A stretch of 64,000 nucleotides of DNA from Pseudochelatococcus sp050946405 (GTDB lineage Bacteria > Pseudomonadota > Alphaproteobacteria > Rhizobiales > Beijerinckiaceae), in assembly GCF_050946405.1 (NCBI RefSeq), contig NZ_JBMNUS010000011.1, positions 85,273 through 149,272 on the forward strand. The letters run 5' to 3'. Shown here one piece after another: positions 16,712 through 26,863 of this stretch (positions are counted from its first letter, which is position 1; each line of letters starts with the position of its first letter). The notes below the pieces were generated by a model. The model was given only the letters and a program-made list of their open reading frames with translations, did no database searches and was not told where the DNA came from. The position numbers and the translations under genes were made by a program.

Positions 16712-18231
16712 CGATCACAACTGCAACCGGGCCGGCGGCCCCGCAGGCATCCGGCGCGGCCGCGCTTGCGCCGCGCGTGCCGTCGCGTCCCGTCGAGGCG
16801 CTGTGGTCGGGGCTCGATCTCATTCCCGCCCTCAACGCCCGCGTCACCGGCGGCCTGCCGGACCGCGTGACGGGCGTCTCCATCGACACGCGCACGTTGC
16901 AGCCGGGTGACCTGTTCCTCGCCATCAGGGGCGTGAACAGCGACGGCCACGCCTATGTGGCGCAGGCGCTCGACAAGGGCGCGGCGGCGGCGGTGATCGA
17001 CGAGGCGCATGCGGCGCAGTTTCACGGCACGGGCCCGCTCTACGTGGTGAAGGACGTGCTGGAGGCGCTGACCGGGCTCGGCCGGGCCGCGCGCGGGCGC
17101 ACGCGCGGGCGCGTCGTGGCGGTGACGGGCTCCGTCGGCAAGACGAGCACCAAGGAGGCGCTCAGGATGGCGCTCGATGCGCAGGGGCGCACGCACGCCT
17201 CCGCCGCCTCCTACAACAATCAATGGGGCGTGCCGCTGTCGCTGGCGCGCATGCCGCGGCGCACGCAATACGGCATCTTCGAGATCGGCATGAACGCGCC
17301 GGGCGAGGTGCGCGCGCTGTCGCGGATCGTGCGCCCGCATGTGGCCATCGTCACCACGGTCGGGCCGGTGCATCTGGAATATTTCCCTTCGGTGGCCGCC
17401 ATCGCCGACGCCAAGGGCGAGATCTTTTCCGGCGTCGAGCCGGGCGGCGTCGCCGTCCTCAACCGCGATAACGACCAGTTCGAGCGCCTCAGGGCGCATG
17501 CGCTCGCCTCGCGGGCCGGGCGCATCGTCACCTTCGGCGAGCATGAGCAGGCCGACGTGCGGGCCGAACAGATCGTGCTGAAGCCCGACCTTTCCGTAGT
17601 GGAGGCGAGCGTGTTCGGCGCGCCGGTGGTGTATCGCATCGGCTCGCCCGGCCGGCACATCGCGCTCAACAGCCTCGCCGTTCTCGCGGCCGTGCAGGCG
17701 GTGGGCGGCGATCTCGCGCTGGCGGCGCTGGCGCTCGGCAATCTCGCGCCGCCCGAGGGGCGGGGCGAGCGCATCCGCCTTTCAGCGCCGGGCGGCGAGT
17801 TCGGCGAGCCGGAAGGCGCGTTCCTGCTGATCGACGAGAGCTACAACGCCAATCCCTCGTCGATGACGGCGGCGCTGAGCACGCTGGGGCAGGCGGACGT
17901 GGGGCTGCGCGGCCGGCGCATCGCGGTGCTCGCCGACATGCTGGAACTGGGCGAGGACGGCCCCGACCTGCATGCGGCGCTGAACGGCCCCATTGCGGAT
18001 AACGACGTCGACCTCGTTTTCGCCGCCGGGCCCGGCATGCATCACCTGTGGCGCGCCCTTGCGCCGGACGTGCGCGGGGCGTATGCCGCTACGCCCGCCG
18101 AACTCGAGGGCGCGGTGCTGCGCGCCGTCCGGGCGGGCGACGCCGTCATGGTCAAGGGATCGAACGGCACGAAGGTGTCGCGCATCGTCGCGGCGCTCAA
18201 GAACCGCTTTCGCGTGGCGGGCGCACGATAG
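16708..18231 (+). CDS. murF: UDP-N-acetylmuramoyl-tripeptide-D-alanyl-D-alanine ligase MurF
   Basis: Adds D-Ala-D-Ala to complete the UDP-MurNAc-pentapeptide, 507 residues, longer than the E. coli enzyme (452) because of an N-terminal Ala/Pro extension of about 30 residues. The ATP-binding loop GSVGKTS is at 141-147. GMNAPGEV and DESYNANPSSM are the MurF-specific blocks, and VMVKGSNGTKVSRIV is the C-terminal signature. The start overlaps the murE stop (ATGA). Its dipeptide substrate is made by Ddl, which is not encoded in this cluster. Confidence 0.95.
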   Translation: MTITTATGPAAPQASGAAALAPRVPSRPVEALWSGLDLIPALNARVTGGLPDRVTGVSIDTRTLQPGDLFLAIRGVNSDGHAYVAQALDKGAAAAVIDEAHAAQFHGTGPLYVVKDVLEALTGLGRAARGRTRGRVVAVTGSVGKTSTKEALRMALDAQGRTHASAASYNNQWGVPLSLARMPRRTQYGIFEIGMNAPGEVRALSRIVRPHVAIVTTVGPVHLEYFPSVAAIADAKGEIFSGVEPGGVAVLNRDNDQFERLRAHALASRAGRIVTFGEHEQADVRAEQIVLKPDLSVVEASVFGAPVVYRIGSPGRHIALNSLAVLAAVQAVGGDLALAALALGNLAPPEGRGERIRLSAPGGEFGEPEGAFLLIDESYNANPSSMTAALSTLGQADVGLRGRRIAVLADMLELGEDGPDLHAALNGPIADNDVDLVFAAGPGMHHLWRALAPDVRGAYAATPAELEGAVLRAVRAGDAVMVKGSNGTKVSRIVAALKNRFRVAGAR

Positions 18232-18339
18232 CATCCGGTCGGAAACGCGCGCGTTCCGGGAACGATGCGATGCGTTCAGACAGGGCTTGCCGCCCGTTCG
18301 CGGCGGCGGAATTTCACGGCTGACGGAGACCGAAAGCGC

Positions 18340-19443
18340 ATGTTTATCTGGCTTGCAGAACTGAGCGCCTCCGTGCCGGCGCTGAACGTGTTCCGCTATA
18401 TTACTTTTCGAACCGGAGCGGCGACCGCGACGGCGATGTTCTTCGTCTTCCTGTTCGGCCCCGCGATCATCGCCTCGCTGCGGGTGCGGCAGGGCAAGGG
18501 CCAGCCGATCCGCAGCGACGGGCCGCAGTCGCACCTCGCCAAGAAGGGCACGCCGACCATGGGCGGGCTCATGATCCTGTCCGGCCTTCTCGTTTCGGCG
18601 CTGCTGTGGGCCAATCTCGCCAACGCCTATGTCTGGGTCGTGCTGTTCGTGACGCTGGGCTTCGGCGCCATCGGCTTCTACGACGATTATCTCAAGGTCA
18701 CGAAACAGTCGCACAAGGGCTTTTCCGGCAAGCTCAGGCTCGCCATCGAGGGGCTGATCGGCCTTGCCGCCTGCATCGTCATCGTGCTGGTCAGCCGCGA
18801 GACGCTGCCGCCCGCGCGTGAATTGCTGGCCACCTCCGTGGCCATTCCCTTCTTCAAGGATCTGCTGATCGATCTGGGCTGGTTCTTCGCCGCGTTCGGC
18901 GCCGTCGTCATCGTGGGGGCGGGCAACGCCGTGAACCTCACGGACGGCCTCGACGGCCTCGCCATCGTGCCGGTGATGATCGCGGCGGCCACGTTCGGCT
19001 TCATCGCCTATCTGGTCGGCAACGCCATCTTCGCCAATTACCTGCAACTCAATTTCGTGCAGGGCGTGGGCGAGCTTTCCGTGTTGTGCGGGGCCTTGAT
19101 CGGGGCGGGCATCGGCTTTCTGTGGTTCAACGCGCCGCCCGCCCAGATCTTCATGGGCGACACGGGCTCGCTCGCGCTCGGCGGCATGCTGGGCGCGATC
19201 GCCGTCGCCACCAAGCACGAGATCGTGCTCGCCATCGTCGGCGGCCTGTTCGTGCTGGAGGCGCTGTCCGTCATCGTGCAGGTGGCTTCCTTCAAGCTCA
19301 CCGGCAAGCGCGTGTTCAAGATGGCGCCCATCCATCACCATTTCGAGCAACTGGGCTGGACGGAGCCGCAGGTCGTGATCCGCTTCTGGATCATCGCCGT
19401 CGTGCTGGCGCTCGTCGGCCTCTCCACGCTGAAGCTGAGATAG
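18340..19443 (+). CDS. mraY: Phospho-N-acetylmuramoyl-pentapeptide transferase MraY
   Basis: Polytopic inner-membrane enzyme (about ten helices, 367 residues) that transfers phospho-MurNAc-pentapeptide to undecaprenyl phosphate to give lipid I. Signature segments: KKGTPTMGGLMIL, GFYDDYLKVTK (with the catalytic Asp pair), NAVNLTDGLDGLA and the cytoplasmic histidine motif MAPIHHHFE. The ATG at 18340 gives the usual MFIWLAEL start and is preceded by GGAG 12 bases upstream. An in-frame ATG at 18265 would add a non-family extension. 108 bp separate it from murF, and one base separates it from murD. Confidence 0.95.
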   Translation: MFIWLAELSASVPALNVFRYITFRTGAATATAMFFVFLFGPAIIASLRVRQGKGQPIRSDGPQSHLAKKGTPTMGGLMILSGLLVSALLWANLANAYVWVVLFVTLGFGAIGFYDDYLKVTKQSHKGFSGKLRLAIEGLIGLAACIVIVLVSRETLPPARELLATSVAIPFFKDLLIDLGWFFAAFGAVVIVGAGNAVNLTDGLDGLAIVPVMIAAATFGFIAYLVGNAIFANYLQLNFVQGVGELSVLCGALIGAGIGFLWFNAPPAQIFMGDTGSLALGGMLGAIAVATKHEIVLAIVGGLFVLEALSVIVQVASFKLTGKRVFKMAPIHHHFEQLGWTEPQVVIRFWIIAVVLALVGLSTLKLR

Positions 19444-19444
19444 A

Positions 19445-20854
19445 ATGACCCCGGTTACTGCGTTCAACGGCAAGCGCGTTTTCGTTTTCGGGCTGGGCGG
19501 GTCGGGCCTCGCCACCGCGCAGGCGCTCATCGCGGGCGGCGCGATCGTCACCGCCTGGGACGACGGCGAGACGGGGCGCGACAAGGCACGCGCCGCCGGC
19601 GTCGCCGTCGCCGACCTGCGCGAGGCGGACTGGAGCGCGGCGCAGGCGCTCGTGCTCTCGCCCGGCGTGCCGCTCACCCATCCCGCGCCGCACTGGTCGG
19701 TCTCGCTGGCGCGGGCGGCAGGCGTCGAGATCGTCGGCGACATCGAATTGTTCGCCCGGGAGCGGCGGCTGATCGCACCCGACGCGCCCTTCATCGCCAT
19801 CACCGGCACCAACGGCAAGTCCACCACGACGGCGCTGATCGCCCATCTGCTGCGTGAGGCTGGGCGCGACGTGCAACTTGGCGGCAACATCGGCACGGCG
19901 ATCCTGTCGCTCGATCCGCCCGCGCGAGGGGCGGCAGCCGGGCGGGTGCATGTGGTGGAATGCTCGTCGTTCCAGATCGACCTCGCGCCGACGTTCGATC
20001 CGACGGTCGGCGTGCTGCTGAACCTGACGCCCGATCATATCGACCGCCACGGCACGATGGAAAACTACGCCGCCATCAAGGAGCGGCTCGTCGCGGCGTC
20101 CGGCACGGCGGTCGTCGGCGTCGACGATGCCCATACGCGGGCGATCGCGGCGCGGCTGGCGCGGGCGGGCGGGCGCGTCGTTCCCGTCAGCGTGGAGCGG
20201 GCGCTCGCGGCGGGGTTCTCGCTGACGGGCACGACGATCCTGCGCGACGGCCTGGCCGTGGCGGACCTTGCCGGGATCGGTTCGCTGCGCGGCCGTCACA
20301 ACGCGCAGAACGCCGCCGCCGCCCTCGCGGCCGTCATCGCGATCGGCGTGCCGGGTGCCGTCGCGGCGCGGGGGCTTGCGACCTTTCCCGGCCTCGCGCA
20401 CCGCATGGAGCTGGTCGGGCGCGCGGGCGACGTGTTGTTCGTCAACGATTCCAAGGCCACCAACGCCGATGCGACGGCGAAGGCGCTGGCCAGCTTCGAG
20501 CGCATCTTCTGGATCGTCGGCGGACGGGCGAAGGAAGGCGGCATCGCGCCGTTAACGGAATATTTTCCAAAAATCGTCCATGCTTATCTCATCGGTGAAT
20601 CGAGCGCGGACTTTGCGCGCACGCTCAACGGCCGGGTGCCCTACAGCCTGAGCGGCACGCTCGATCAGGCGTTGCGGCAGGCGGCCGCCGCTGCGGCCAA
20701 CGACCGTGCGGGGGAGGCTGTCGTGCTGCTGTCGCCGGCCTGCGCCTCCTATGACCAGTTCCCGAATTTCGAGGTGCGCGGCGATCGTTTTCGCGAGGCC
20801 GTGCAGGCGTTGACGCAAGTGGGGCCGGTTTCTGGTCGGGCCGATGAGACGTGA
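19445..20854 (+). CDS. murD: UDP-N-acetylmuramoylalanine-D-glutamate ligase MurD
   Basis: Cytoplasmic Mur ligase adding D-glutamate, 469 residues. The N-terminal Rossmann domain begins with VFVFGLGGSGLATA, which binds the UDP moiety. The ATP loop GTNGKST is at 121-127. NLTPDHIDRHGTMENYAAIKE is the central-domain signature, and NDSKATNADATAKAL is the start of the C-terminal domain. It begins one base after the mraY stop, consistent with a single transcript. Confidence 0.95.
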   Translation: MTPVTAFNGKRVFVFGLGGSGLATAQALIAGGAIVTAWDDGETGRDKARAAGVAVADLREADWSAAQALVLSPGVPLTHPAPHWSVSLARAAGVEIVGDIELFARERRLIAPDAPFIAITGTNGKSTTTALIAHLLREAGRDVQLGGNIGTAILSLDPPARGAAAGRVHVVECSSFQIDLAPTFDPTVGVLLNLTPDHIDRHGTMENYAAIKERLVAASGTAVVGVDDAHTRAIAARLARAGGRVVPVSVERALAAGFSLTGTTILRDGLAVADLAGIGSLRGRHNAQNAAAALAAVIAIGVPGAVAARGLATFPGLAHRMELVGRAGDVLFVNDSKATNADATAKALASFERIFWIVGGRAKEGGIAPLTEYFPKIVHAYLIGESSADFARTLNGRVPYSLSGTLDQALRQAAAAAANDRAGEAVVLLSPACASYDQFPNFEVRGDRFREAVQALTQVGPVSGRADET

Positions 20855-20875
20855 CGCCGCTTTGAGGGATTGAAA

Positions 20876-22024
20876 ATGGCGTCGCGCGCTGAACGCACCT
20901 ATGCGGGTGAATGGCTGTGGACCGTCGACAGGCTGTCGCTGGCCGCCATCGGCACGCTGATGGTGGCGGGGCTCGTGTTCCTGATGGGCGGCGGGCCGCC
21001 CGTCGCCGAGCGGCTCGGCCTGTCGGACTTCCACTTCGTCAACCGGCAGGTGTTCTATCTCATTCCCACCATCGCCATCCTGCTCGGCACATCCATGCTG
21101 CCGCCGCGCTACGTGCGCCGGGCGGCGCTGCTGGCCTATCTCGGCGGCATGCTGCTCATCGTGCTCGCGCTCTACATGGGGCCGGAGGTGAAGGGTTCGC
21201 GGCGCTGGTTCACGCTCGGCGGCTTCACGCTCCAGCCCTCGGAATTCGTCAAGCCGGCCTTCGTGGTGCTCACCTCCTGGCTGTTCGCGGAAGGCAACCG
21301 GCGCAAGGACATGCCCGGCACGCTGCTCGCCGTGCTGATGCTCCCGGCCACCATTGTGCCGCTCATCCTCCAGCCCGATATCGGACAGACGATGCTCGTC
21401 ACCATCGTGTGGGCGTGCCTGTTCTTCACGGCAGGGCTGCACATGTTCTGGGTGCTGGGCATCGGCGGGATCGCGCTGCTGGGGCTCGTCGCCGCCTACA
21501 ACTTCATCGGTCACGTTCGCGCGCGCATCGAGCGCTTCCTCGATCCGTCCTCCGGCGACAGTTTCCAGGTCAACACGGCGCTCGACGCCTTCGCGCAAGG
21601 CGGCTGGTCCGGCAAGGGGCCGGGGGAGGGCACCGTGAAGCGCATCCTGCCGGACGCGCATACCGACTTCATCTTCGCCGCCACGGCGGAGGAGTTCGGC
21701 ATCGCGGTGTGCATCGGGCTGGCGCTGCTCTTCGCCTTCATCGTGCTGCGCAGCCTCGTGATGGCGCGGCGCAGCGAGGATCCGTTCTGCCGCCTCGCCG
21801 CGACCGGGCTCGCGACGCTGTTCGGCGTGCAGGCGTGCATCAACATGATGGTGAACGTGCATCTGCTGCCGGCCAAGGGCATGACGCTGCCGTTCGTCTC
21901 CTACGGCGGGTCGTCGCTATGGTCGCTGGCGCTCGCCATGGGTTTCCTGATCGCGCTCACCCGCAAGCGCCCGCGCGCGGCGATTCTCGACCGCGGCATA
22001 CCGGCGGATGGCTACAATGGCTGA
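20876..22024 (+). CDS. ftsW: Septal peptidoglycan glycosyltransferase FtsW (SEDS family)
   Basis: Membrane glycosyltransferase that polymerises lipid II at the septum with FtsI, 382 residues and about ten predicted helices. Conserved SEDS features: the extracellular loop GSRRWFTLGGFTLQPSEFVKPA, DIGQTMLVT, the large loop with ALDAFAQGGWSGKGPGEGTVK and LPDAHTDFIFAATAEEFG, and PFVSYGGSSLWS near the C-terminus. ATG 20876 follows GAGGGA at the right distance. A TTG two codons earlier is too close to that site. The C-terminus overlaps murG. Confidence 0.95.
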   Translation: MASRAERTYAGEWLWTVDRLSLAAIGTLMVAGLVFLMGGGPPVAERLGLSDFHFVNRQVFYLIPTIAILLGTSMLPPRYVRRAALLAYLGGMLLIVLALYMGPEVKGSRRWFTLGGFTLQPSEFVKPAFVVLTSWLFAEGNRRKDMPGTLLAVLMLPATIVPLILQPDIGQTMLVTIVWACLFFTAGLHMFWVLGIGGIALLGLVAAYNFIGHVRARIERFLDPSSGDSFQVNTALDAFAQGGWSGKGPGEGTVKRILPDAHTDFIFAATAEEFGIAVCIGLALLFAFIVLRSLVMARRSEDPFCRLAATGLATLFGVQACINMMVNVHLLPAKGMTLPFVSYGGSSLWSLALAMGFLIALTRKRPRAAILDRGIPADGYNG

Positions 22025-23153
22025 AACCCGCGCTCCCCTCGTCATCGTCGCCGCCGGCGGCTCCGGCGGGCACCTGTTTCCGGCGGAGGCGCTGACCGTG
22101 GCGCTGAAGGCGCGCGGCGTGCGCGTGGAACTGGCGACCGACGCGCGCGCGGCGAAATTCGCGCAGAACTTTCCCGCCGATGCCGTCATCGCCTTTCCCG
22201 CGGCGACGCCCTCCGGGCGCTCGCCGCTCGCGGCGCTGAAGGCGGCGGCGACATTGGCCCGCGGCTTTTTCGCCGCGTTCGCGGCGATCCGCGGCCGTCG
22301 GCCCGCCGTCATCGTCGGCTTCGGCGGCTATCCGACCGTCCCGCCGCTGCTCGCGGCCGGATTGTTGCGGATACCGATCGTCGTGCACGAGCAGAACGCC
22401 GTGCTGGGCCGCGCCAACCTGTTGCTGAGCAACTGGGCGACGCTGATCGCCACGGGCTTTCCCGAAGTCGGCAACGTGCCGGAGAAGGCGCGCGCGCGCC
22501 TCGCGCATGTCGGCAATCCGGTGCGCCCGGCGGTGCTCGCCGCGGCCGGCACGCCGCTCGCGCCGCCAGGGGAGGCAGATGCGTTCAATCTCGTGGTGAC
22601 GGGCGGCAGCCAGGGCGCGCGGGTGATGAGCGACATCGTGCCGCCCGCCGTCGAACTGCTGCCGCAGGACCTGCGCGGGCGTCTTTCCATCGTCCAGCAG
22701 GCGCGGGCCGAGGATGTGGAGCGTGTGCGCGAAACCTATGCGCGGCTCGGCGTGCGAGCCGAGATCGCGCCGTTCTTCACCGATCTGCCGCAGCGCATGG
22801 CGACGGCGCATCTCGTGATCGGGCGCGCCGGCGCCTCGACGGTGGCGGAACTCGCGGTGATCGGCCGCGCCGCGATCCTCGTGCCGCTGCCGGGCGCGCT
22901 CGATCAGGACCAGGCGGCGAACGCGGCCGTGCTGGTGCGCGCCGGCGCGGCGTCCGCCGTGGCGCAGAAGGATTTTTCGCCCGCGTGGCTCGCGGAGGAA
23001 CTCGCGGCGCGCCTGCGCGATCCCGCCGCCCTGCGGCGGGCGGGCGAGGCGGCGCGCAAGGCGGGCTACCCCGATGCGGCGGACAGGCTCGCCGAGCGGG
23101 TGCTGGGCGTCGCGCGCGGCGAGACGGCTTCCGAAAAGCGGTCCGGTACTTGA
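22017..23153 (+). CDS. murG: Undecaprenyldiphospho-muramoylpentapeptide N-acetylglucosaminyltransferase MurG
   Basis: Peripheral inner-membrane GT28 glycosyltransferase that converts lipid I to lipid II, 378 residues. The glycine-rich loop AAGGSGGHLFPA is close to the N-terminus and GFGGYPTVPPLLA lies in the first Rossmann domain. VHEQNAVLGRANLLL is followed by VTGGSQGARVMSD in the second domain. IGRAGASTVAELAVIGRAAILVPLP contributes to the UDP-GlcNAc site. ATG 22017, with GGCGGATGG upstream, is preferred over the in-frame ATG 22008; either way it overlaps the ftsW stop, by 8 or 17 bases. Confidence 0.95.
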   Translation: MAETRAPLVIVAAGGSGGHLFPAEALTVALKARGVRVELATDARAAKFAQNFPADAVIAFPAATPSGRSPLAALKAAATLARGFFAAFAAIRGRRPAVIVGFGGYPTVPPLLAAGLLRIPIVVHEQNAVLGRANLLLSNWATLIATGFPEVGNVPEKARARLAHVGNPVRPAVLAAAGTPLAPPGEADAFNLVVTGGSQGARVMSDIVPPAVELLPQDLRGRLSIVQQARAEDVERVRETYARLGVRAEIAPFFTDLPQRMATAHLVIGRAGASTVAELAVIGRAAILVPLPGALDQDQAANAAVLVRAGAASAVAQKDFSPAWLAEELAARLRDPAALRRAGEAARKAGYPDAADRLAERVLGVARGETASEKRSGT

Positions 23154-23214
23154 ACTCAGACACGCCGTGGCGCAAAAGGCGTCGCGGCGATCATCACGTG
23201 AAGGAATGCGGTTC

Positions 23215-24650
23215 ATGAAACTGCCCCGCGAACTCGGCCCCATCCATTTCATCGGCATCGGCGGCATCGGCATGTCCGGCATCGCGGAGGTGCTGCTCAA
23301 CCTCGGCTACACCGTGCAAGGCTCGGACGCGGCGGAGAACGCCAACGTCCGCCGTCTGCGCGACAAGGGCGCGGCCGTGTACGTCGGCCACGATGCGGGC
23401 CATCTGGGCGGGGCGGAAGTCGTCGTCGTCTCGACGGCCATCAAGCGCGACAACCCGGAGCTGGTGGAAGCGCGCCTGCGCCGCCTGCCGGTGGTGCGCC
23501 GCGCGGAGATGCTGGCGGAGCTGATGCGGCTGAAGACCTGCGTGGCCATCGCCGGCACGCACGGCAAGACCACGACCACCTCGCTCGTCGCCACGCTGCT
23601 CGACGGCGGCGGCTTCGACCCCACCGTCATCAACGGCGGCATCATCAACGCCTACGGCACCAACGCCCGGCTCGGCGGCGGCGACTGGATGGTAGTGGAG
23701 GCGGACGAATCCGACGGGACGTTCCTCAAGCTGCCGGCCGATGTCGCCGTCGTCACCAACATCGATCCCGAGCACCTCGATCATTTCGGCACTTACGAGA
23801 AGGTCAAGGAGGCGTTCCGCGCCTTCGTCGAGAATCTGCCCTTCTACGGTTTCGCCGTGATGTGCATCGACCATCCCGTCGTGCAGGATCTGGTGGGCGC
23901 GGTCGAGGACCGCCACGTCATCACCTACGGCCAGAATCCGCAGGCCGACGTGCGGCTGCTCGACGTCGATCTGACGGGCGGGCGCAGCCGCTTCACCGTG
24001 CTGATCCGCGAGCGCCAGTCGAATGCCGCCACCGTCATCGACAACCTGACGCTGCCGATGCCGGGTCTGCACAACGCGCTCAACACCACGGCCGCCATCG
24101 CGGTCGCCTTCCGGCTCGGCATGACGCCGGAGGCGATCCGCAAGGCCGTCGAGGGTTTCGGCGGCGTGAAGCGGCGCTTCACGCGCACGGGCGAATGGAA
24201 CGGCGTCACCGTCTTCGACGACTACGGCCATCACCCCGTGGAGATCGCCGCCGTGCTGAAGGCGGCGCGCGCCTCCACCACCGGGCGCGTGGTGGCGGTA
24301 GTGCAGCCGCACCGCTATACGCGCCTGCACGCGCTGTTCAACGATTTCTGCACCTGCTTCAACGATGCCGACGCCGTGCTCGTCGCGCCGGTCTACGCGG
24401 CGGGCGAGACGCCGATCGAGGGCGCGGGGCGCGACGATCTCGTCGCCGGCCTGCGCGCGCGCGGCCACCGCGACGTGCTGGCCATCGACGGGTCGGAGGG
24501 GCTGGCCGACAAGATACGCGCGCTGGTGTCGCCCGGCGATTACGTGGTGTTTCTGGGCGCGGGCAGCATCACCGGCTGGGCCAACGCGCTGCCGGGCGAA
24601 CTGGCGGCGGGCGATGCCACACCCGGCGAACCGGCTGCGGGTGAGGTGGC

Positions 24651-24654
<4 letters not shown>
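23215..24654 (+). CDS. murC: UDP-N-acetylmuramate-L-alanine ligase MurC
   Basis: First Mur ligase of the pathway, 479 residues. The N-terminal HFIGIGGIGMSGIAEVL is the nucleotide-binding signature, the ATP loop GTHGKTT is at 114-120, and EADESDGTFLKLP and NIDPEHLDHFG are central-domain motifs. VFDDYGHHPVEIAA and VQPHRYTRL belong to the C-terminal domain. The start at 23215 is supported by AAGGA at 23201-23205; ATG 23206 directly abuts that site. The protein ends with a low-complexity GE/PA-rich tail. The stop overlaps murB by four bases. Confidence 0.95.
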
Positions 24655-25595
<941 letters not shown>

Positions 25596-25933
25596 CGTTG
25601 GACAACGCGATTTCCCGCGCGGTCGACGGTTGTGAATAACCCTTGTCCGCGGCCGGCGCAGGCGCGGCCGGATCGGCGGCGGCAGTGATCATTCCATTGA
25701 TGAAAAAGGGATTTCTTTCGCGTGAGCGCCTGCCGGCGTCATGATCGCGCAAGGAGGGGCGGCGTTCCCGGCCGCGACGGGCGATGCGGCTCTTAAATAA
25801 ATATTTACCAAAAGGCGGAAGAGTCATCGTTAACGGTGGCCCTGAAGCCGTTGATGCGGCTGTCGAAGCATCGACGCTCCGGCGACCGTTTCCGAAAAGA
25901 ATGTTCAGGCGGAATTTTCCGGGCGGGCTTTCG
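25596..25933 (+). promoter_or_regulatory. murB-ftsQ gap with CtrA-like site; no ddl gene
   Basis: About 340 bp between murB and the preferred ftsQ start. It is markedly more AT-rich than the flanking genes around 25790-25830. TTAA-N7-TTTACC at 25793-25809 is one mismatch from the CtrA box TTAA-N7-TTAA, and a TTAACGG half-site follows near 25820. CtrA activates ftsQA in Caulobacter. The frame is open through this stretch (ATG 25784), so it could be coding, but the composition argues for regulatory DNA. No D-Ala-D-Ala ligase gene is present. Confidence 0.45.
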
Positions 25934-26863
25934 ATGGCTGGTGTCAAGCATCTGTGGCGAGGTTTGAAGGGCGGCGGGCGCGCCTCCGCCGCCGCCGGTG
26001 CGCGCCGCGCCGGCGGCGACCGGCGGTCGCAGCGCCTGACCGCGTTCGAGAAGGCGGCGCGCACGGTGCCGCGCGGCGCGGGAACCGGGCTGGTGGCGGT
26101 GCTGTTCGCGGCGGTCGGCGCGGCGGGCGTCTCTCTCGGCGGGCACATGGAAACGTTCCGCGCCGCTTACGGTGCGCCCTACGACGCGCTGGCGCGCGTG
26201 CTCGGGCTCGGCATCGACGAGGTGAAAATCGCCGGCATGGTCGAGCTGCGCGAGAGCGAGGTGCTGGCGGCGGCGGGCATCACGCCGCTGCGCTCGCTGG
26301 CTTTCCTCGATGTCGGCGAGGTGCGCAAGCGCCTCGAATCCGTGCCGATGATCAGGCAGGCGTCGGTGAGCAAGCACTATCCCGACGCGCTCGCCATCAC
26401 CATCGTGGAGCGCGAGCCGCGCGCCCTCTGGCAACTCAACGGCGAGCTGTTCGTCATCGCCGGCGACGGCACGGTCATCGACCTGATGACGGACGCGCGT
26501 TTCGCGCGGCTGCCGTTCGTCGCCGGCGACGGGGCGAATACGCGCTCGCAGGAATATATCGACGTGCTGCGCGCCGCCGGCCCGCTCAGGGAGCGCATCC
26601 GCGCCGGCATTCTGGTTTCCGGCCGCCGCTGGGATGTGAAGTTCGACAACGACCTGATCGTGCGCCTGCCCGAAAGCGAGCCGGTGGAGGCGATGGCGCG
26701 TCTCGTGGAGCTGGAGAAGCGCGAGCGGATTCTCGACAAGGATCTGATCGCCATCGACATGCGCCAGGCCGACCGCATCGCCATGCGCCTGAGCGAGGAG
26801 GGCGCGGCGGCGATGGCCGACGCGAAGAAGAAAACCGTCAAGCGGAAGGCCCCCGAAACATGA
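25934..26863 (+). CDS. ftsQ: Cell division protein FtsQ
   Basis: Bitopic divisome protein linking early and late components, 309 residues from the preferred ATG. A basic, Gly/Ala-rich cytoplasmic tail of about 50 residues precedes the transmembrane helix (about 53-72). The POTRA domain follows (IDEVKIAGMVELRESEVLAAAGI ... SVSKHYPDALAITIVEREPRALW), and the beta domain extends to near the C-terminus. An ATG at 25784 would add 50 residues, but it lacks a well-spaced ribosome site and overlaps the putative CtrA box. The C-terminal tail is lysine-rich. The stop overlaps ftsA (ATGA). Confidence 0.88.
   Translation: MAGVKHLWRGLKGGGRASAAAGARRAGGDRRSQRLTAFEKAARTVPRGAGTGLVAVLFAAVGAAGVSLGGHMETFRAAYGAPYDALARVLGLGIDEVKIAGMVELRESEVLAAAGITPLRSLAFLDVGEVRKRLESVPMIRQASVSKHYPDALAITIVEREPRALWQLNGELFVIAGDGTVIDLMTDARFARLPFVAGDGANTRSQEYIDVLRAAGPLRERIRAGILVSGRRWDVKFDNDLIVRLPESEPVEAMARLVELEKRERILDKDLIAIDMRQADRIAMRLSEEGAAAMADAKKKTVKRKAPET

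Noticed and set aside
17782..19896. 704-codon open frame on the minus strand
   Set aside because: Antisense to murF, mraY and murD; no ribosome site or recognisable protein.
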